DNA from: an uncultured Roseburia sp.
Lineage (GTDB): Bacteria > Bacillota > Clostridia > Lachnospirales > Lachnospiraceae
Length of the DNA stretch: 64,000 bases
Assembly: GCA_946002055.1 (NCBI GenBank)
Contig: CAMFYL010000006.1
Location: 1-64,000 of the forward strand
Direction of reading: 5' to 3'
The translations under genes were made by a program, and so were the position numbers. The notes beneath the pieces were generated by a model. It did not search any database, was not told the origin of the DNA, and saw only the letters and a list, made by a program, of their open reading frames with translations. This document shows, one piece after another, positions 44,168-52,437 of this stretch; position 1 is the stretch's first letter, and each line of letters opens with the position of its first letter.

Positions 44168-44881
44168 TCAAACGCCAAATTCATTCATCTTGTCAACGAT
44201 TCTCTGGCGAACCAGCAACGCAATGTCCTGTGTCTTCATATCTTTGTATTCATCATAATAGATTGGTTCCATAAAGATAACCTTGGTGGTAACTTTGCCA
44301 AGGGATAAGCTGTTAAACGGCTTATAGGAATCAATCAAAGCCACAGGGACAATTGGTGCCTGAGAACGCAAACAACACTTAAAACTACCTGGCTTAAACC
44401 TCTGTACGTTGTTGCGATTCTTATCATAACCACCTTCAGAGAAAAGAATAAATCTCTTGCCCTGTTTTACCTCTTCTGTAATCTCATTAATGATGGTAAG
44501 ATTCTGTCTGACATTATCAAGCTCTAATCGTTTCGCGCCAAGCATATCCACCAGTTCTTTTACCAGGAAACCGTTGGACTTAGCCTTGTCCATAACAAAG
44601 GTGCATGGGCGCTTATGTGCGTAAATAATGCCTAACGCATCGTACTTGCCCTGATGGTTTGGAAACATAACGTAGCCACCCTCCTTAGGCAATAACTCCT
44701 CGCCATATACTTCTGTCTCAATCTTACCGGAAGCTTTCATATAATCAATCAGCTTCTGTGCAAAAGCATAACGAACTTCTTCAGAATAACGTTCTGGGTG
44801 CTGAAACATCTTACGCATCTTAGGAACCAGGTATGGTGCTCGACGCAAATTAGCAAGAACAACCAGAATAAAACGATACAT
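44168..44881 (-). CDS. Lysophospholipid acyltransferase (PlsC-like)
   Basis: Membrane-associated 1-acylglycerol-3-phosphate acyltransferase-type enzyme, expected to make phosphatidic acid. The 237-residue protein has the catalytic HX4D motif NHQGKYDALG (about residues 75-84), the EGG motif in FILFSEGGYDKNRN, and VPVALIDSYK. The N-terminus is hydrophobic (YRFILVVLAN). I chose ATG 44881, preceded by GGGAGAG about 8 bases upstream; the frame stays open further but codes for a hydrophobic run without RBS. The exact acceptor is unknown. It may be cotranscribed with the LysM gene 78 bases upstream and so fall under LexA control. Confidence 0.85.
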   Translation of the reverse strand: MYRFILVVLANLRRAPYLVPKMRKMFQHPERYSEEVRYAFAQKLIDYMKASGKIETEVYGEELLPKEGGYVMFPNHQGKYDALGIIYAHKRPCTFVMDKAKSNGFLVKELVDMLGAKRLELDNVRQNLTIINEITEEVKQGKRFILFSEGGYDKNRNNVQRFKPGSFKCCLRSQAPIVPVALIDSYKPFNSLSLGKVTTKVIFMEPIYYDEYKDMKTQDIALLVRQRIVDKMNEFGV

Positions 44882-44959
44882 ATCTAACTTCTCTCCCTTA
44901 TATAATAAGTAAATTATAATAATAAAAGAGACAAAAAACAACCATAATCCGTGGAAAAA

Positions 44960-45310
44960 CTACTTAATTTCAGCAGAATAATATGGAATAGTTAAATACT
45001 GACCGCTGTGGATTTCATCCCCCTGTAAATGGTTAATCTCCTTAACTTCAGCAATATATTCATTGCAATCCACATATGCTGTTGCACCGTATTCTTCGGC
45101 TAATGCCCATAGGGAATCTCCTTCTTGGATCTCAATGCTGGTATAGTACTTAAAGCTCTCATGTTCTTCCTTAGCACTGGAGTTCATAACAAATACGCAT
45201 GTTGCCATAGAAACAGCAACCATCATAGCTGCAATGAAAAAATTGCGTCTATATCTGGCTATTCTTACACATCTCTTCTGGTTTCTCACACTTCCTCTAC
45301 TCTCTCTCAT
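44960..45310 (-). CDS. LysM-domain membrane protein divergent from lexA (YneA-like)
   Basis: Likely SOS-induced cell-division suppressor by analogy with Bacillus YneA, which is also a small single-TM LysM protein encoded divergently from lexA. From ATG 45310 it has 116 residues: a basic cytoplasmic start, one TM helix (FFIAAMMVAVSMATCVFVM, about 24-42), a short linker and a LysM domain (YTSIEIQEGDSLWALAEEYG to GQYLTIPYYS, about 56-112) placed outside the cell. The promoter is overlapped by LexA boxes. Sequence similarity to YneA outside LysM is low, so the role is inferred from layout. Confidence 0.8.
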   Translation of the reverse strand: MRESRGSVRNQKRCVRIARYRRNFFIAAMMVAVSMATCVFVMNSSAKEEHESFKYYTSIEIQEGDSLWALAEEYGATAYVDCNEYIAEVKEINHLQGDEIHSGQYLTIPYYSAEIK

Positions 45311-45346
45311 ATCGTTCTCTCTTTCTATTCTGCACAAATGTATAAC

Positions 45347-45360
45347 CGAACCTCTGTTCT
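45347..45360. promoter_or_regulatory. LexA box 1
   Basis: CGAACCTCTGTTCT fits the Firmicutes SOS consensus CGAAC-N4-GTTCG with only the last base differing. It lies just downstream of the -10 of the LysM gene promoter. Confidence 0.8.
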
Positions 45361-45366
45361 GATTTG

Positions 45367-45395
45367 ATGTTACAACAAGAACAAATGTTTGTCAA
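45367..45395 (-). promoter_or_regulatory. Predicted SOS-controlled promoter of the LysM gene
   Basis: On the minus strand, perfect TTGACA (45390-45395), a 17-base spacer and TAACAT (45367-45372). LexA box 2 covers the spacer and -35, and box 1 lies just past the -10. Confidence 0.8.
45378..45391. promoter_or_regulatory. LexA box 2
   Basis: AGAACAAATGTTTG matches CGAAC-N4-GTTCG at 8 of 10 fixed positions and lies within the spacer and -35 of the LysM gene promoter, where bound LexA would block RNA polymerase. Confidence 0.7.
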
Positions 45396-45404
45396 CACAT
45401 TTTT

Positions 45405-45418
45405 CGAACATATTTTCG
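45405..45418. promoter_or_regulatory. LexA box 3
   Basis: CGAACATATTTTCG matches CGAAC-N4-GTTCG at 9 of 10 fixed positions. It lies 11 bases upstream of the lexA -35 and could autoregulate lexA. A weaker half-match (GGAAAGTATGTTTG, 45418-45431) adjoins it and overlaps the lexA -35. Confidence 0.75.
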
Positions 45419-45428
45419 GAAAGTATGT

Positions 45429-45457
45429 TTGCTTTTTTTATTTCCATATGATATATT
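45429..45457 (+). promoter_or_regulatory. Predicted promoter of lexA
   Basis: TTGCTT (45429-45434), 17-base T-rich spacer and TATATT (45452-45457), about 35 bases before the lexA ATG. Confidence 0.6.
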
Positions 45458-45492
45458 GAATGTAAGAAAAGATACAGATAAGGAGATGTCTT

Positions 45493-46107
45493 ATGGAGTA
45501 CGGTAGAATATCTGATAAGCAGAGAGAGATTCTCGAGTATATGAAACAGGAGATTCTGAATAAGGGATACCCGCCAACGGTTCGTGAACTTTGTGATGCA
45601 GTCCATTTAAAGTCCACTTCTTCTATTCATTCTCACCTTGAGACTTTAGAGAAGAATGGTTACATTCGCAGAGATCCTTCCAAACCTCGTGCTATCGAGA
45701 TTGTAGACGATAATTTCAATCTCACGAGACGAGAGGTGGTCAATGTTCCTATTGTAGGTTCCATTGCTGCCGGACAGCCGCTGCTTGCTATCCAGAACAT
45801 TGATAACTACTTCCCTATTCCGGCCGAGTATATGCCCAATCAGAACACCTTTATGCTGAAGGTTAAGGGTGAAAGCATGATCAATGCAGGAATATTTGAT
45901 GGTGATGTGATCCTTGTAAAGCAACAATCAACTGCTAAGAACGGGGAAATGGTGGCAGCTTTAGTTGAGGACTCTGCCACGGTTAAGACATTTTATAAGG
46001 AAGACGGACACATCCGCCTACAACCGGAAAATGACAATATGGACCCAATTATTGTTCCCGATTGTCAGATTCTTGGTGTTGTATTCGGTGTTTTCCGTTT
46101 CTTCTAA
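45493..46107 (+). CDS. lexA: SOS response repressor LexA
   Basis: LexA represses SOS genes and self-cleaves when RecA filaments form on damaged DNA. The 204-residue protein has the N-terminal winged helix (ISDKQREILEYMKQ, GYPPTVRELCDAVHLKSTSS) and the S24 protease domain with the Ala93-Gly94 cleavage site (SIAAGQP), catalytic Ser128 (GESMINAGI) and Lys165 (SATVKTF). The ATG follows AAGGAGAT by about 5 bases. It faces the LysM gene across a region with three LexA boxes, and ends 9 bases from the convergent rluD-like gene. Confidence 0.98.
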   Translation: MEYGRISDKQREILEYMKQEILNKGYPPTVRELCDAVHLKSTSSIHSHLETLEKNGYIRRDPSKPRAIEIVDDNFNLTRREVVNVPIVGSIAAGQPLLAIQNIDNYFPIPAEYMPNQNTFMLKVKGESMINAGIFDGDVILVKQQSTAKNGEMVAALVEDSATVKTFYKEDGHIRLQPENDNMDPIIVPDCQILGVVFGVFRFF

Positions 46108-46116
46108 TCGTTTTCA

Positions 46117-47019
46117 TCATAGAATATGCAACAGATGCTGGAAGTACTCCGGAAGGGGTGCTTCCACTTCTATATACTCTCCTGTTGTCGGATGTATAAA
46201 GCCAATGATAGCTGCGTGAAGTGTTTGTCCCTCCAGATGGAAGGGGCATTTTTTGGTTCCATACACTTCATCGCCCAGCAATGGATGCCCTATACTAGCC
46301 ATATGGACACGAATCTGGTGTGTTCTACCGGTCTCTAACTTAAATTCCATATAAGTATATTTATCAAAGCGTTTAAGTACACGATAATGGGTGATGGCGT
46401 CCTTTCCATTACGCTCATTAATGGACATTTTCTTTCGGTCTATAGGATGCCTTCCGATTGGCGCGTGAATCGTGCCCTCCTCGTCCGATACGGTCCCAAC
46501 CACAATTCCTCTATAGATTCGATTTACAGAGTGTTCCTTAATCTGCTCAGCAATATGGTTGTGTGCAATATCATTTTTACAGACAATCAGTGAACCGGTG
46601 GTGTCCCGATCAATGCGATGTACAATACCGGGGCGAAGCTCTCCGTTGATTCCGGAAAGGGAATCTTTACAGTGAAACATAACTGCATTTACAAGAGTTC
46701 CGGACAAATGACCCGGTGCAGGGTGCACTACCATACCCTTTGGTTTGTTTACCACCAGCAAATCCTCATCTTCATATAAAATATCAAGAGGAATGTCCTC
46801 TGCAACAATGCTAACGCCCACTGGTTCAGGGCTGTTGTAGACAATCTCATCCCCTGCACAAACAGTATAGCTGGGTTTTATATTTTCCCCATTCACTTTG
46901 GCGTGGCCGTCTTTGATATGCTTCTGTAGAGAACTCCGAGACGTATGTTCTTCCATTTGACTTAAAAATACATCAAGCCGAAGACCTTCCTGCTCCGGCT
47001 CAACAAAATAATTGCTCAT
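46117..47019 (-). CDS. RluD-like pseudouridine synthase
   Basis: RluA-family pseudouridine synthase; RluD modifies helix 69 of 23S rRNA. The 300-residue protein has an N-terminal S4 domain (LRLDVFLSQ, SRSSLQKHIKDGHAKVNG), LVVNKPKGMVVHPAPGH, the catalytic VHRIDRDTTGSLIVCKND, and LETGRTHQIRVHMAS. RGIV and IGRHPIDRKKM are typical of the RluD subgroup (YlyB in Bacillus), and the linkage to lspA repeats lspA-ylyB of Bacillus. It is the last gene of the run hlyD-like, yggS, sepF, ylmH, aroB, lspA, rluD. Confidence 0.92.
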   Translation of the reverse strand: MSNYFVEPEQEGLRLDVFLSQMEEHTSRSSLQKHIKDGHAKVNGENIKPSYTVCAGDEIVYNSPEPVGVSIVAEDIPLDILYEDEDLLVVNKPKGMVVHPAPGHLSGTLVNAVMFHCKDSLSGINGELRPGIVHRIDRDTTGSLIVCKNDIAHNHIAEQIKEHSVNRIYRGIVVGTVSDEEGTIHAPIGRHPIDRKKMSINERNGKDAITHYRVLKRFDKYTYMEFKLETGRTHQIRVHMASIGHPLLGDEVYGTKKCPFHLEGQTLHAAIIGFIHPTTGEYIEVEAPLPEYFQHLLHIL

Positions 47020-47022
47020 ATA

Positions 47023-47559
47023 TTACCTCTCAATGGATGATTTTTTCCAAAACTTCATCTTATCCATAATCACCGACAAATCTTCATCGGAATATACAAA
47101 TAAAATCAATAAAAATAGAACAACCACACTGCATGTCACATAAATATCCGCCACATTAAACACAGGGAAATTGATAAGGGAAACGTAGATAAAATCAATG
47201 ACATATTGATACAATACCCTGTCTATAAAATTACCAATAGCCCCTGCAATCAAGAAAATCAAAACAATGCGAAGCAAATGAAATTTCTTATCTTTTGGCA
47301 AGCGAACAAACAGCAGCGCCATAAACACACACAAGATCGGCGTCAAAAGGTAGAACAACCACATTTTGTTTTCTAACAGAGAAAAGGCTGCACCTGTGTT
47401 CTCTAAATAATGTAACTGCAGCACTCCAGGAATCAATGCGATATCCCTATCTCCTGCCAAATAGGTTACAGCCAACTGTTTGCTGAATTGATCTAAGTAC
47501 ACCAGTAAAGCAGTTGATAGAAATCCCATGATACATATAGAAATTTTTGATTTATTCAT
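47023..47559 (-). CDS. lspA: Signal peptidase II (prolipoprotein signal peptidase)
   Basis: LspA removes signal peptides from lipoproteins after lipid attachment. The 178-residue protein has four hydrophobic helices. The conserved blocks are YLENTGAAFSLLENK, the first catalytic Asp in IGNFIDRVLYQYVIDFI, and the second in FNVADIYV. ATG 47559 is chosen, with AAAGG upstream; a TTG two codons earlier is also in frame. The dac gene in this window encodes a likely lipoprotein substrate. Confidence 0.95.
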   Translation of the reverse strand: MNKSKISICIMGFLSTALLVYLDQFSKQLAVTYLAGDRDIALIPGVLQLHYLENTGAAFSLLENKMWLFYLLTPILCVFMALLFVRLPKDKKFHLLRIVLIFLIAGAIGNFIDRVLYQYVIDFIYVSLINFPVFNVADIYVTCSVVVLFLLILFVYSDEDLSVIMDKMKFWKKSSIER

Positions 47560-47574
47560 AAGCAACGCCTACCT

Positions 47575-48666
47575 TTATTCTAATATGGTGCCAATGGCAT
47601 CTAGCAGCATCTCATCATTATAACTCTTATCAATCACTGCCTCTCCCACGGAATCCAATACAACAAAATTGATTTGACCCCCATCCATTTTCTTATCGGA
47701 TTTGGTGGCTTCTAATATAGCTTTCGCATCGTAACCAGCCACCTTTGTGGGCAGGCCAAAGCTTTCTATGGTGCGCAGAATATCTTCATATACAGCCGAA
47801 ACCATTCCATGATTGACGCTGGACAAATATGCTGCAGCTCCCATACCAATAGCAACACATTGACCGTGGTATAATGAAAAGTCTGAAAGCTTCTCCACAG
47901 CATGTCCAATGGTGTGACCAAAATTCAAATGAGCACGAATGCCATGTTCTTTGGGATCTTCTTCCACAACTGCTTTTTTTGTTTTGCAGCTTATATATAT
48001 CATCTCTTCCAAAGTAGCATCATCTAATGCCAAAATAGACTCCTTATGGTCTTTCAACCACTGATAATATGCAGCATCCTTAATCAATCCATACTTGATG
48101 ACTTCTCCCATACCGGATTGAAATTGCACTTGGGGAAGAGAATACAACACAGCTGTATTCATATACACCATTCTAGGCATATAAAAGGCTCCCACCATAT
48201 TTTTAAAACGGGAAAAATCCACTCCGGTTTTGCCTCCAATGCTGCTATCAACCTGTGAAAGCAAGGTTGTTGGCACTTGAATAAAGTCAATACCACGCAA
48301 AAATGTGGCGGCGGCGAATCCGGTCAGATCACCAACCACCCCACCGCCCAATGCAATGAGTAAATCTTTGCGGTCAAATCGGTTATTAATTAATTTTAAA
48401 TATAATTTCTCAACTGTATCTAGATTTTTAGAGGCTTCTCCAGATGGAAAAATAAATGAAATTACATCAAAAAATTGATTTTTGCAAATTTTTATCATTT
48501 CATTTAAGTATAAATTTGCCACGTCAGAATCAGTTACAATACAAACTTTTTTGTGATTTGCCCCTTCTAACGAACGATAATGCTCTATGAAACGATCAAA
48601 TGATTGTTCTAAATGTATCGGATAACAAAACGCACCCTCATACATAATATCTAACTGTTTTGACAT
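47575..48666 (-). CDS. aroB: 3-dehydroquinate synthase
   Basis: AroB catalyses the second step of the shikimate pathway, with NAD and zinc. The 363-residue protein has VCIVTDSDVANLYL, FPSGEASKNLDTVEKLY, the glycine-rich LIALGGGVVGDLTGFAAATF, RGIDFIQVPTTLLSQVDSSI, and metal ligands in the Glu-Val-Ile-Lys-Tyr and HLNFGHTIGHAVE regions. GGAGAAG is its RBS. No other aro gene is nearby; it lies between ylmH and lspA, an unusual place, and shares their strand and spacing (8-15 bases). Confidence 0.96.
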   Translation of the reverse strand: MSKQLDIMYEGAFCYPIHLEQSFDRFIEHYRSLEGANHKKVCIVTDSDVANLYLNEMIKICKNQFFDVISFIFPSGEASKNLDTVEKLYLKLINNRFDRKDLLIALGGGVVGDLTGFAAATFLRGIDFIQVPTTLLSQVDSSIGGKTGVDFSRFKNMVGAFYMPRMVYMNTAVLYSLPQVQFQSGMGEVIKYGLIKDAAYYQWLKDHKESILALDDATLEEMIYISCKTKKAVVEEDPKEHGIRAHLNFGHTIGHAVEKLSDFSLYHGQCVAIGMGAAAYLSSVNHGMVSAVYEDILRTIESFGLPTKVAGYDAKAILEATKSDKKMDGGQINFVVLDSVGEAVIDKSYNDEMLLDAIGTILE

Positions 48667-48676
48667 AACTTCTCCT

Positions 48677-49429
48677 TTATTTATACCATTGGTATGACAA
48701 CCAAATTCTACCTTTTTTTGTCATTCCGCCAATTTCGGTAACACGAATCTTCCCATACCCTCTCAGAGAGATGATATTTCCTTCTAAAAGCTTGGCGCTG
48801 TAATTGGAAATCATTTTCCCGTCAATAAATACATTTTCTGCCAAGATATACTCCGTGGCTTTTGAACGGGACAACCTGCATACATGGGAAACAAAAGCAT
48901 CTAAACGATTGGACGAAATATTTCCTCTGGCATCCTCAAACTCCGGTGAAACAGACACTTCCTGCGCCATATGCATCTGTCCTATCACCTGCGTACGCTT
49001 AATTTGTGATAATTCCTCTAAAAGATAGGATGATATCTTCTGGTGACAAAAAACAAAAATTTCCTTCTTCTGGAATAGTATATCTCCAATCAAGCTGCGC
49101 TCAATACCAAGATGCATAATAGCCCCCAGCACATCCCGATGAGATAGATCCTGGGCGAATTTCTCGCTGACAGGCCGGTATTGAATGCAAGAAATGGGAA
49201 ACTCCCAATTATAATAAAGAGCATCAGGCTGGAATGCTACCATCTGACGCTCTGCACCTTCATAACCTCCAAACAATGTAACCCTTGTGGCAAGCACATC
49301 TTTACATTGTAATAACAGGTTAATCTCATTCATATTTAAAAAATCACTAAATAAGACAATTCCTTTTCTGTCAGCCTGATTAGACAAATCTTCAAATCTT
49401 CGAGTAACATCGTAGTCATCACGATTCAT
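48677..49429 (-). CDS. ylmH: YlmH-family S4-domain RNA-binding protein
   Basis: YlmH binds ribosomes and in Firmicutes has been tied to rescue of stalled large subunits; the gene sits in the division cluster after sepF. The 250-residue protein has an N-terminal region (MNRDDYDVTRRFEDLSNQA, RKGIVLFSDFLNMNEINLL, VTLFGGYEGAERQMVAF) and a C-terminal S4 domain (SSNRLDAFVSHVCRLSRSKA, ISLRGYGKIRVTEIGG). The start ATG 49429 lies one base past the sepF stop; a longer frame overlaps sepF. Neighbouring ylmG and divIVA of the usual cluster are missing here. Confidence 0.9.
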   Translation of the reverse strand: MNRDDYDVTRRFEDLSNQADRKGIVLFSDFLNMNEINLLLQCKDVLATRVTLFGGYEGAERQMVAFQPDALYYNWEFPISCIQYRPVSEKFAQDLSHRDVLGAIMHLGIERSLIGDILFQKKEIFVFCHQKISSYLLEELSQIKRTQVIGQMHMAQEVSVSPEFEDARGNISSNRLDAFVSHVCRLSRSKATEYILAENVFIDGKMISNYSAKLLEGNIISLRGYGKIRVTEIGGMTKKGRIWLSYQWYK

Positions 49430-49430
49430 C

Positions 49431-49994
49431 TTAAAAACCTGTCTGAATACCAGAGAAGTCAAATGCATCTACAATACCCTGCAAATCCCCTGAAATATCA
49501 ACGGAAGCAGGTGTGATAATGAAAATGTAGTTGCTTACCTTCTGCAGGTTACCATCAATTGCGTAACAAGAACCAGATGTGAAATCAATGATTCTCTGTG
49601 CAAGTCCCAAATCAAGACCTTCCATATTCAAAATAACAGTACGATCAGCCAATAATGTCTCTGAAATCTCTCTCGCATCCTCAAAGCTGGATGGTTTAAT
49701 TACGCAAACTTCCATACTAACGTTCCCCTTTCTGCCGCCTCTCATTGGTGTAATCTTAGGTGATGGCTTCGCTACGGGGCGTTCCTTTGCAGGAGTTGCA
49801 ACAGCCCTAGGAGCTTTCTCTTCAGGTTCATCGTCTATATCTTTTCTTTTGCCAAACATATGAAAGATGGACTTAGAGTCTTCATCCTCGTAGTCGTCAT
49901 CGTCGTACTCCTCATCATACATCTCGTCATCATAATATTCTTCATCATCTTCCGGAAGCTTCATCACGTCCAACATACGATCAAAAAATGCCAT
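49431..49994 (-). CDS. sepF: Cell division protein SepF
   Basis: SepF bundles FtsZ and tethers the Z ring to the membrane. The 187-residue protein has an N-terminal amphipathic membrane-binding helix (MAFFDRMLDVMKLP), a very acidic Asp/Glu/Tyr-rich linker (about 16-40), a Pro/Lys-rich linker, and the C-terminal SepF domain (SMEVCVIKPSSFEDAREI to VSNYIFIITPASVDISG). AAGGAG is its RBS. It sits between yggS and ylmH as in the Bacillus ylm cluster. Confidence 0.95.
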   Translation of the reverse strand: MAFFDRMLDVMKLPEDDEEYYDDEMYDEEYDDDDYEDEDSKSIFHMFGKRKDIDDEPEEKAPRAVATPAKERPVAKPSPKITPMRGGRKGNVSMEVCVIKPSSFEDAREISETLLADRTVILNMEGLDLGLAQRIIDFTSGSCYAIDGNLQKVSNYIFIITPASVDISGDLQGIVDAFDFSGIQTGF

Positions 49995-50014
49995 GATTGT
50001 TCTCCTTAAAACAA

Positions 50015-50710
50015 TTATACTTTGCTATAGTCTCTCTTGCCAAAGATACCTGTGCCAACACGAACCATAGTAGCACCCTCTTCAATGGCCACTTCATAAT
50101 CTCCTGTCATACCCATAGATATAACATCCATATCTACATTATCAATGTTTTGATTCATAATGTCAATAGATAACTCCTTTATTTTGCGGAAAAACCCTCG
50201 ATTTTCTTCAGAATCCACAACATATGGTGCTATGGTCATCAGTCCTTTGATTTGAATTCCGTCTAAGGTTGCAATCTGTTTTACAAGCTCAATAGCATCA
50301 TCTCTTGTAACGCCAAATTTTGTCTCTTCCTCTGCAATATTCACTTCCACAAGGATGGGAACTACAATTCCACGCTTCTTTGCCTGGATATTAATCTCCT
50401 CTGCCAAACGAAAACTGTCCACGGAATGAATTAGTGCCACTTTGTCAACAATATATTTCACTTTATTGCGCTGTAAATGGCCAATCATATGCCACTTAAT
50501 ATCCTCTGGCATTCTTTCCATTTTATCGCACATTTCCTGCACTTTGTTTTCCCCAAATGTGCGAACACCTGCGTCATAAATCTCCATCAAATCTTCCACA
50601 GGCTTTGTCTTGCTGACGGCAATTAATGTCACCTCGCTTCGATCTCTCCCTGCCCGTTCACAGGCAGCCTGAATCTTCTTTTCCACTTCTTGTAAATTCT
50701 CTTTTAACAT
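50015..50710 (-). CDS. yggS: YggS-family pyridoxal phosphate homeostasis protein
   Basis: PLPBP proteins bind pyridoxal 5'-phosphate and keep B6 and amino-acid pools balanced, without a known catalytic reaction. The 231-residue protein has the PLP lysine in VTLIAVSKTKPVEDLM (about residue 35), EIYDAGVRTFGENKVQE, IKWHMIGHLQRNKVKY, VEVNIAEEETKFGV and ISMGMTGDYEVAIEEGATMV. GAGGTG is its RBS. In Firmicutes it is commonly just upstream of sepF. Confidence 0.95.
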   Translation of the reverse strand: MLKENLQEVEKKIQAACERAGRDRSEVTLIAVSKTKPVEDLMEIYDAGVRTFGENKVQEMCDKMERMPEDIKWHMIGHLQRNKVKYIVDKVALIHSVDSFRLAEEINIQAKKRGIVVPILVEVNIAEEETKFGVTRDDAIELVKQIATLDGIQIKGLMTIAPYVVDSEENRGFFRKIKELSIDIMNQNIDNVDMDVISMGMTGDYEVAIEEGATMVRVGTGIFGKRDYSKV

Positions 50711-50721
50711 GGTATCACCTC

Positions 50722-52113
50722 TTATCTTTCATTTATCATTTCGTTTTCTTTGATTTGATCTCCCTGAAGAGCAATATGATCAAAGCTTGCTATGCCATAG
50801 GGGGTACCCTTTTCAATAATTGCATAATCTTCATTCTGATATAATACTTTAATTTGCTTAAAGACGGCATAGCCCTTATTCACGTTATATACACCTTTTA
50901 ACTTATCCGTTTTCGTTCCTATTCGATAAACGACCGGGGAATCCGGCTGTAAAATTTTAGTGTCGGCAGTTACCTTTTCAGAATCAATATAATACATATC
51001 GTCGCTTTCGTAGTACACAGTTGGTACCACAAGTTCCGTTTTGCCATTTTCTCCCTTAATCATAAGGCCGGACGCCTCTGAATCATTTCCCTTAAAGAAG
51101 TATTTCTTCGGGACAGTAAAGAAGGTTTTCTCCACAATGGCAGAATTAGGAATTTTAAGACCTGACTGCTCATCTAGCATCAGTGCAATATGCACGAAGC
51201 GAGAGTTTGCATAACGGGCCACACCATCATCTAGGGACAATATCATATAATAATCCCCATCCCGCTTTTCAATCTCACATGCAGCCCATGTGGTGGCATT
51301 ATCTTCTAAAAAGCGAATCTGAACATAGGCCGTTTCCTCCATTAAAAACTTTTTTGCATTATCCTTGTCAATGGGAAACATCAAATTCCATCTATCCGAA
51401 GTGATCACCTTATAAACAGCCTGTCCTTCTTTTACCTTATCCTGATACTTTAAATTGGTGACTTTCACATTTTTTGCGTTAAAAGAGTCCTTTGTCACAT
51501 CCGAAAGAGATATCCCTTCCATCCCATCGGTCTGGTACACAATGGTTCCCGGAACATGGGCTTTGTAATAGGTAAACTTCCCCTGCTGTTGAGCCTGGGT
51601 AATCTCTCCTTCCATTTCCTGCAACATATTTACACTGTAATACTGTTGCAAGTCGGAATCTAAATCTGTCTTATATGCATAGACCTTCTGAAATTTATTG
51701 CCATCATAATCATAGATAAAATCTCGAATGGAGGACGTAAGCTTTGTCATATCGCTTTTGGTTAACACATCAAGATTTTGATTGGAGCCCTTCAGCTTTG
51801 CGGTAATTGTACCTGTGGTATCAATAGAGTAAATATTTGTCCGCACTCCCACCTGATCAAAATTGGCAGCGTAATAAAAAATATCTCCGCTTGTAGGGGC
51901 GTTCATTACTTCTTCCTGACGAATCGCCAGCGCCCGATAGGAGGTATCCTTTGCAATGGTTCCCTCTGTAACCTCATATACTGTAATGCTATCTGATGTC
52001 AGGTAGGAAAATATGTGAAAGATAACATACAGGACAATAATGCCAAAAATTACAAGACCAATATTTATTTGTATTTGTTTGTGAAACTTGATGATATTAT
52101 TGTCTTTTTTCAA
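50722..52113 (-). CDS. HlyD-family membrane fusion/adaptor-like protein
   Basis: A 463-residue protein with an N-terminal TM helix (NIGLVIFGIIVLYVIFHIFSY, about residues 16-36) followed by a large extracytoplasmic region. It has beta-rich lipoyl/barrel parts (YEVTEGTIAKDTSYRALAIR, a short helical hairpin near 100-170, PGTIVYQTDGMEGI and KVKEGQAVYKVI), like the periplasmic adaptor HlyD domain 2 proteins that Clostridia place at the head of the yggS-sepF unit. No ABC or other exporter gene is adjacent, so a role as adaptor for an exporter is not supported here; an envelope or division role is inferred from position. The start is TTG 52113, with GAGGT 7 bases upstream. Confidence 0.8.
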   Translation of the reverse strand: MKKDNNIIKFHKQIQINIGLVIFGIIVLYVIFHIFSYLTSDSITVYEVTEGTIAKDTSYRALAIRQEEVMNAPTSGDIFYYAANFDQVGVRTNIYSIDTTGTITAKLKGSNQNLDVLTKSDMTKLTSSIRDFIYDYDGNKFQKVYAYKTDLDSDLQQYYSVNMLQEMEGEITQAQQQGKFTYYKAHVPGTIVYQTDGMEGISLSDVTKDSFNAKNVKVTNLKYQDKVKEGQAVYKVITSDRWNLMFPIDKDNAKKFLMEETAYVQIRFLEDNATTWAACEIEKRDGDYYMILSLDDGVARYANSRFVHIALMLDEQSGLKIPNSAIVEKTFFTVPKKYFFKGNDSEASGLMIKGENGKTELVVPTVYYESDDMYYIDSEKVTADTKILQPDSPVVYRIGTKTDKLKGVYNVNKGYAVFKQIKVLYQNEDYAIIEKGTPYGIASFDHIALQGDQIKENEMINER

Positions 52114-52126
52114 TATGATAACCTCA

Positions 52127-52156
52127 TTGAAATTAATAAAATAGTGTCTGTATAAA
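52127..52156 (+). promoter_or_regulatory. Predicted promoter of the DUF378 gene
   Basis: TTGAAA (52127-52132) and TATAAA (52151-52156) with an 18-base spacer, in the divergent region with the HlyD-like gene. Confidence 0.5.
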
Positions 52157-52201
52157 ATATAACATTTATCACATACTACCTTTTATAAAGGAGGTATGAA
52201 A

Positions 52202-52399
52202 ATGAAAGGCTTAGATTATACATTACTTACTTTAGTGATTATCGGCGCAATTAACTGGGGGCTCATTGGTTTCTTCCAGTTTGACCTAGTAGCCTTTATT
52301 TTTGGAAATATGTCTTGGCTGTCAAGGATTATATATGCCCTGGTTGGTTTGAGCGGCTTATATATGATTAGCGCATACGGTCGTATTCGTTCCAACTAA
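52202..52399 (+). CDS. DUF378 small membrane protein
   Basis: A 65-residue protein with two hydrophobic helices. DUF378 is recognised from LDYTLLTLVIIGAINWGLIG at the N-terminus, a short FQFDLVAFIFG loop and the ending RIIYALVGLSGLYMI. The function is unknown. ATG 52202 is chosen: the AAAGGAGGT RBS at 52187-52195 would directly abut the earlier ATG at 52196. It is a single gene with its own promoter and terminator, set in the middle of minus-strand genes. Confidence 0.87.
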   Translation: MKGLDYTLLTLVIIGAINWGLIGFFQFDLVAFIFGNMSWLSRIIYALVGLSGLYMISAYGRIRSN

Positions 52400-52406
52400 A
52401 TCTTTC

Positions 52407-52437
52407 AAAAAGGTGTTCCTGAGGGAACACCTTTTTT
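52407..52437. terminator. Bidirectional terminator between the DUF378 and dac genes
   Basis: Arms GGTGTTCC (52412-52419) and GGAACACC (52424-52431) with a TGAG loop, flanked by A5 on the left and T6 on the right. It serves both convergent genes, and its right end overlaps the dac stop codon. Confidence 0.93.
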
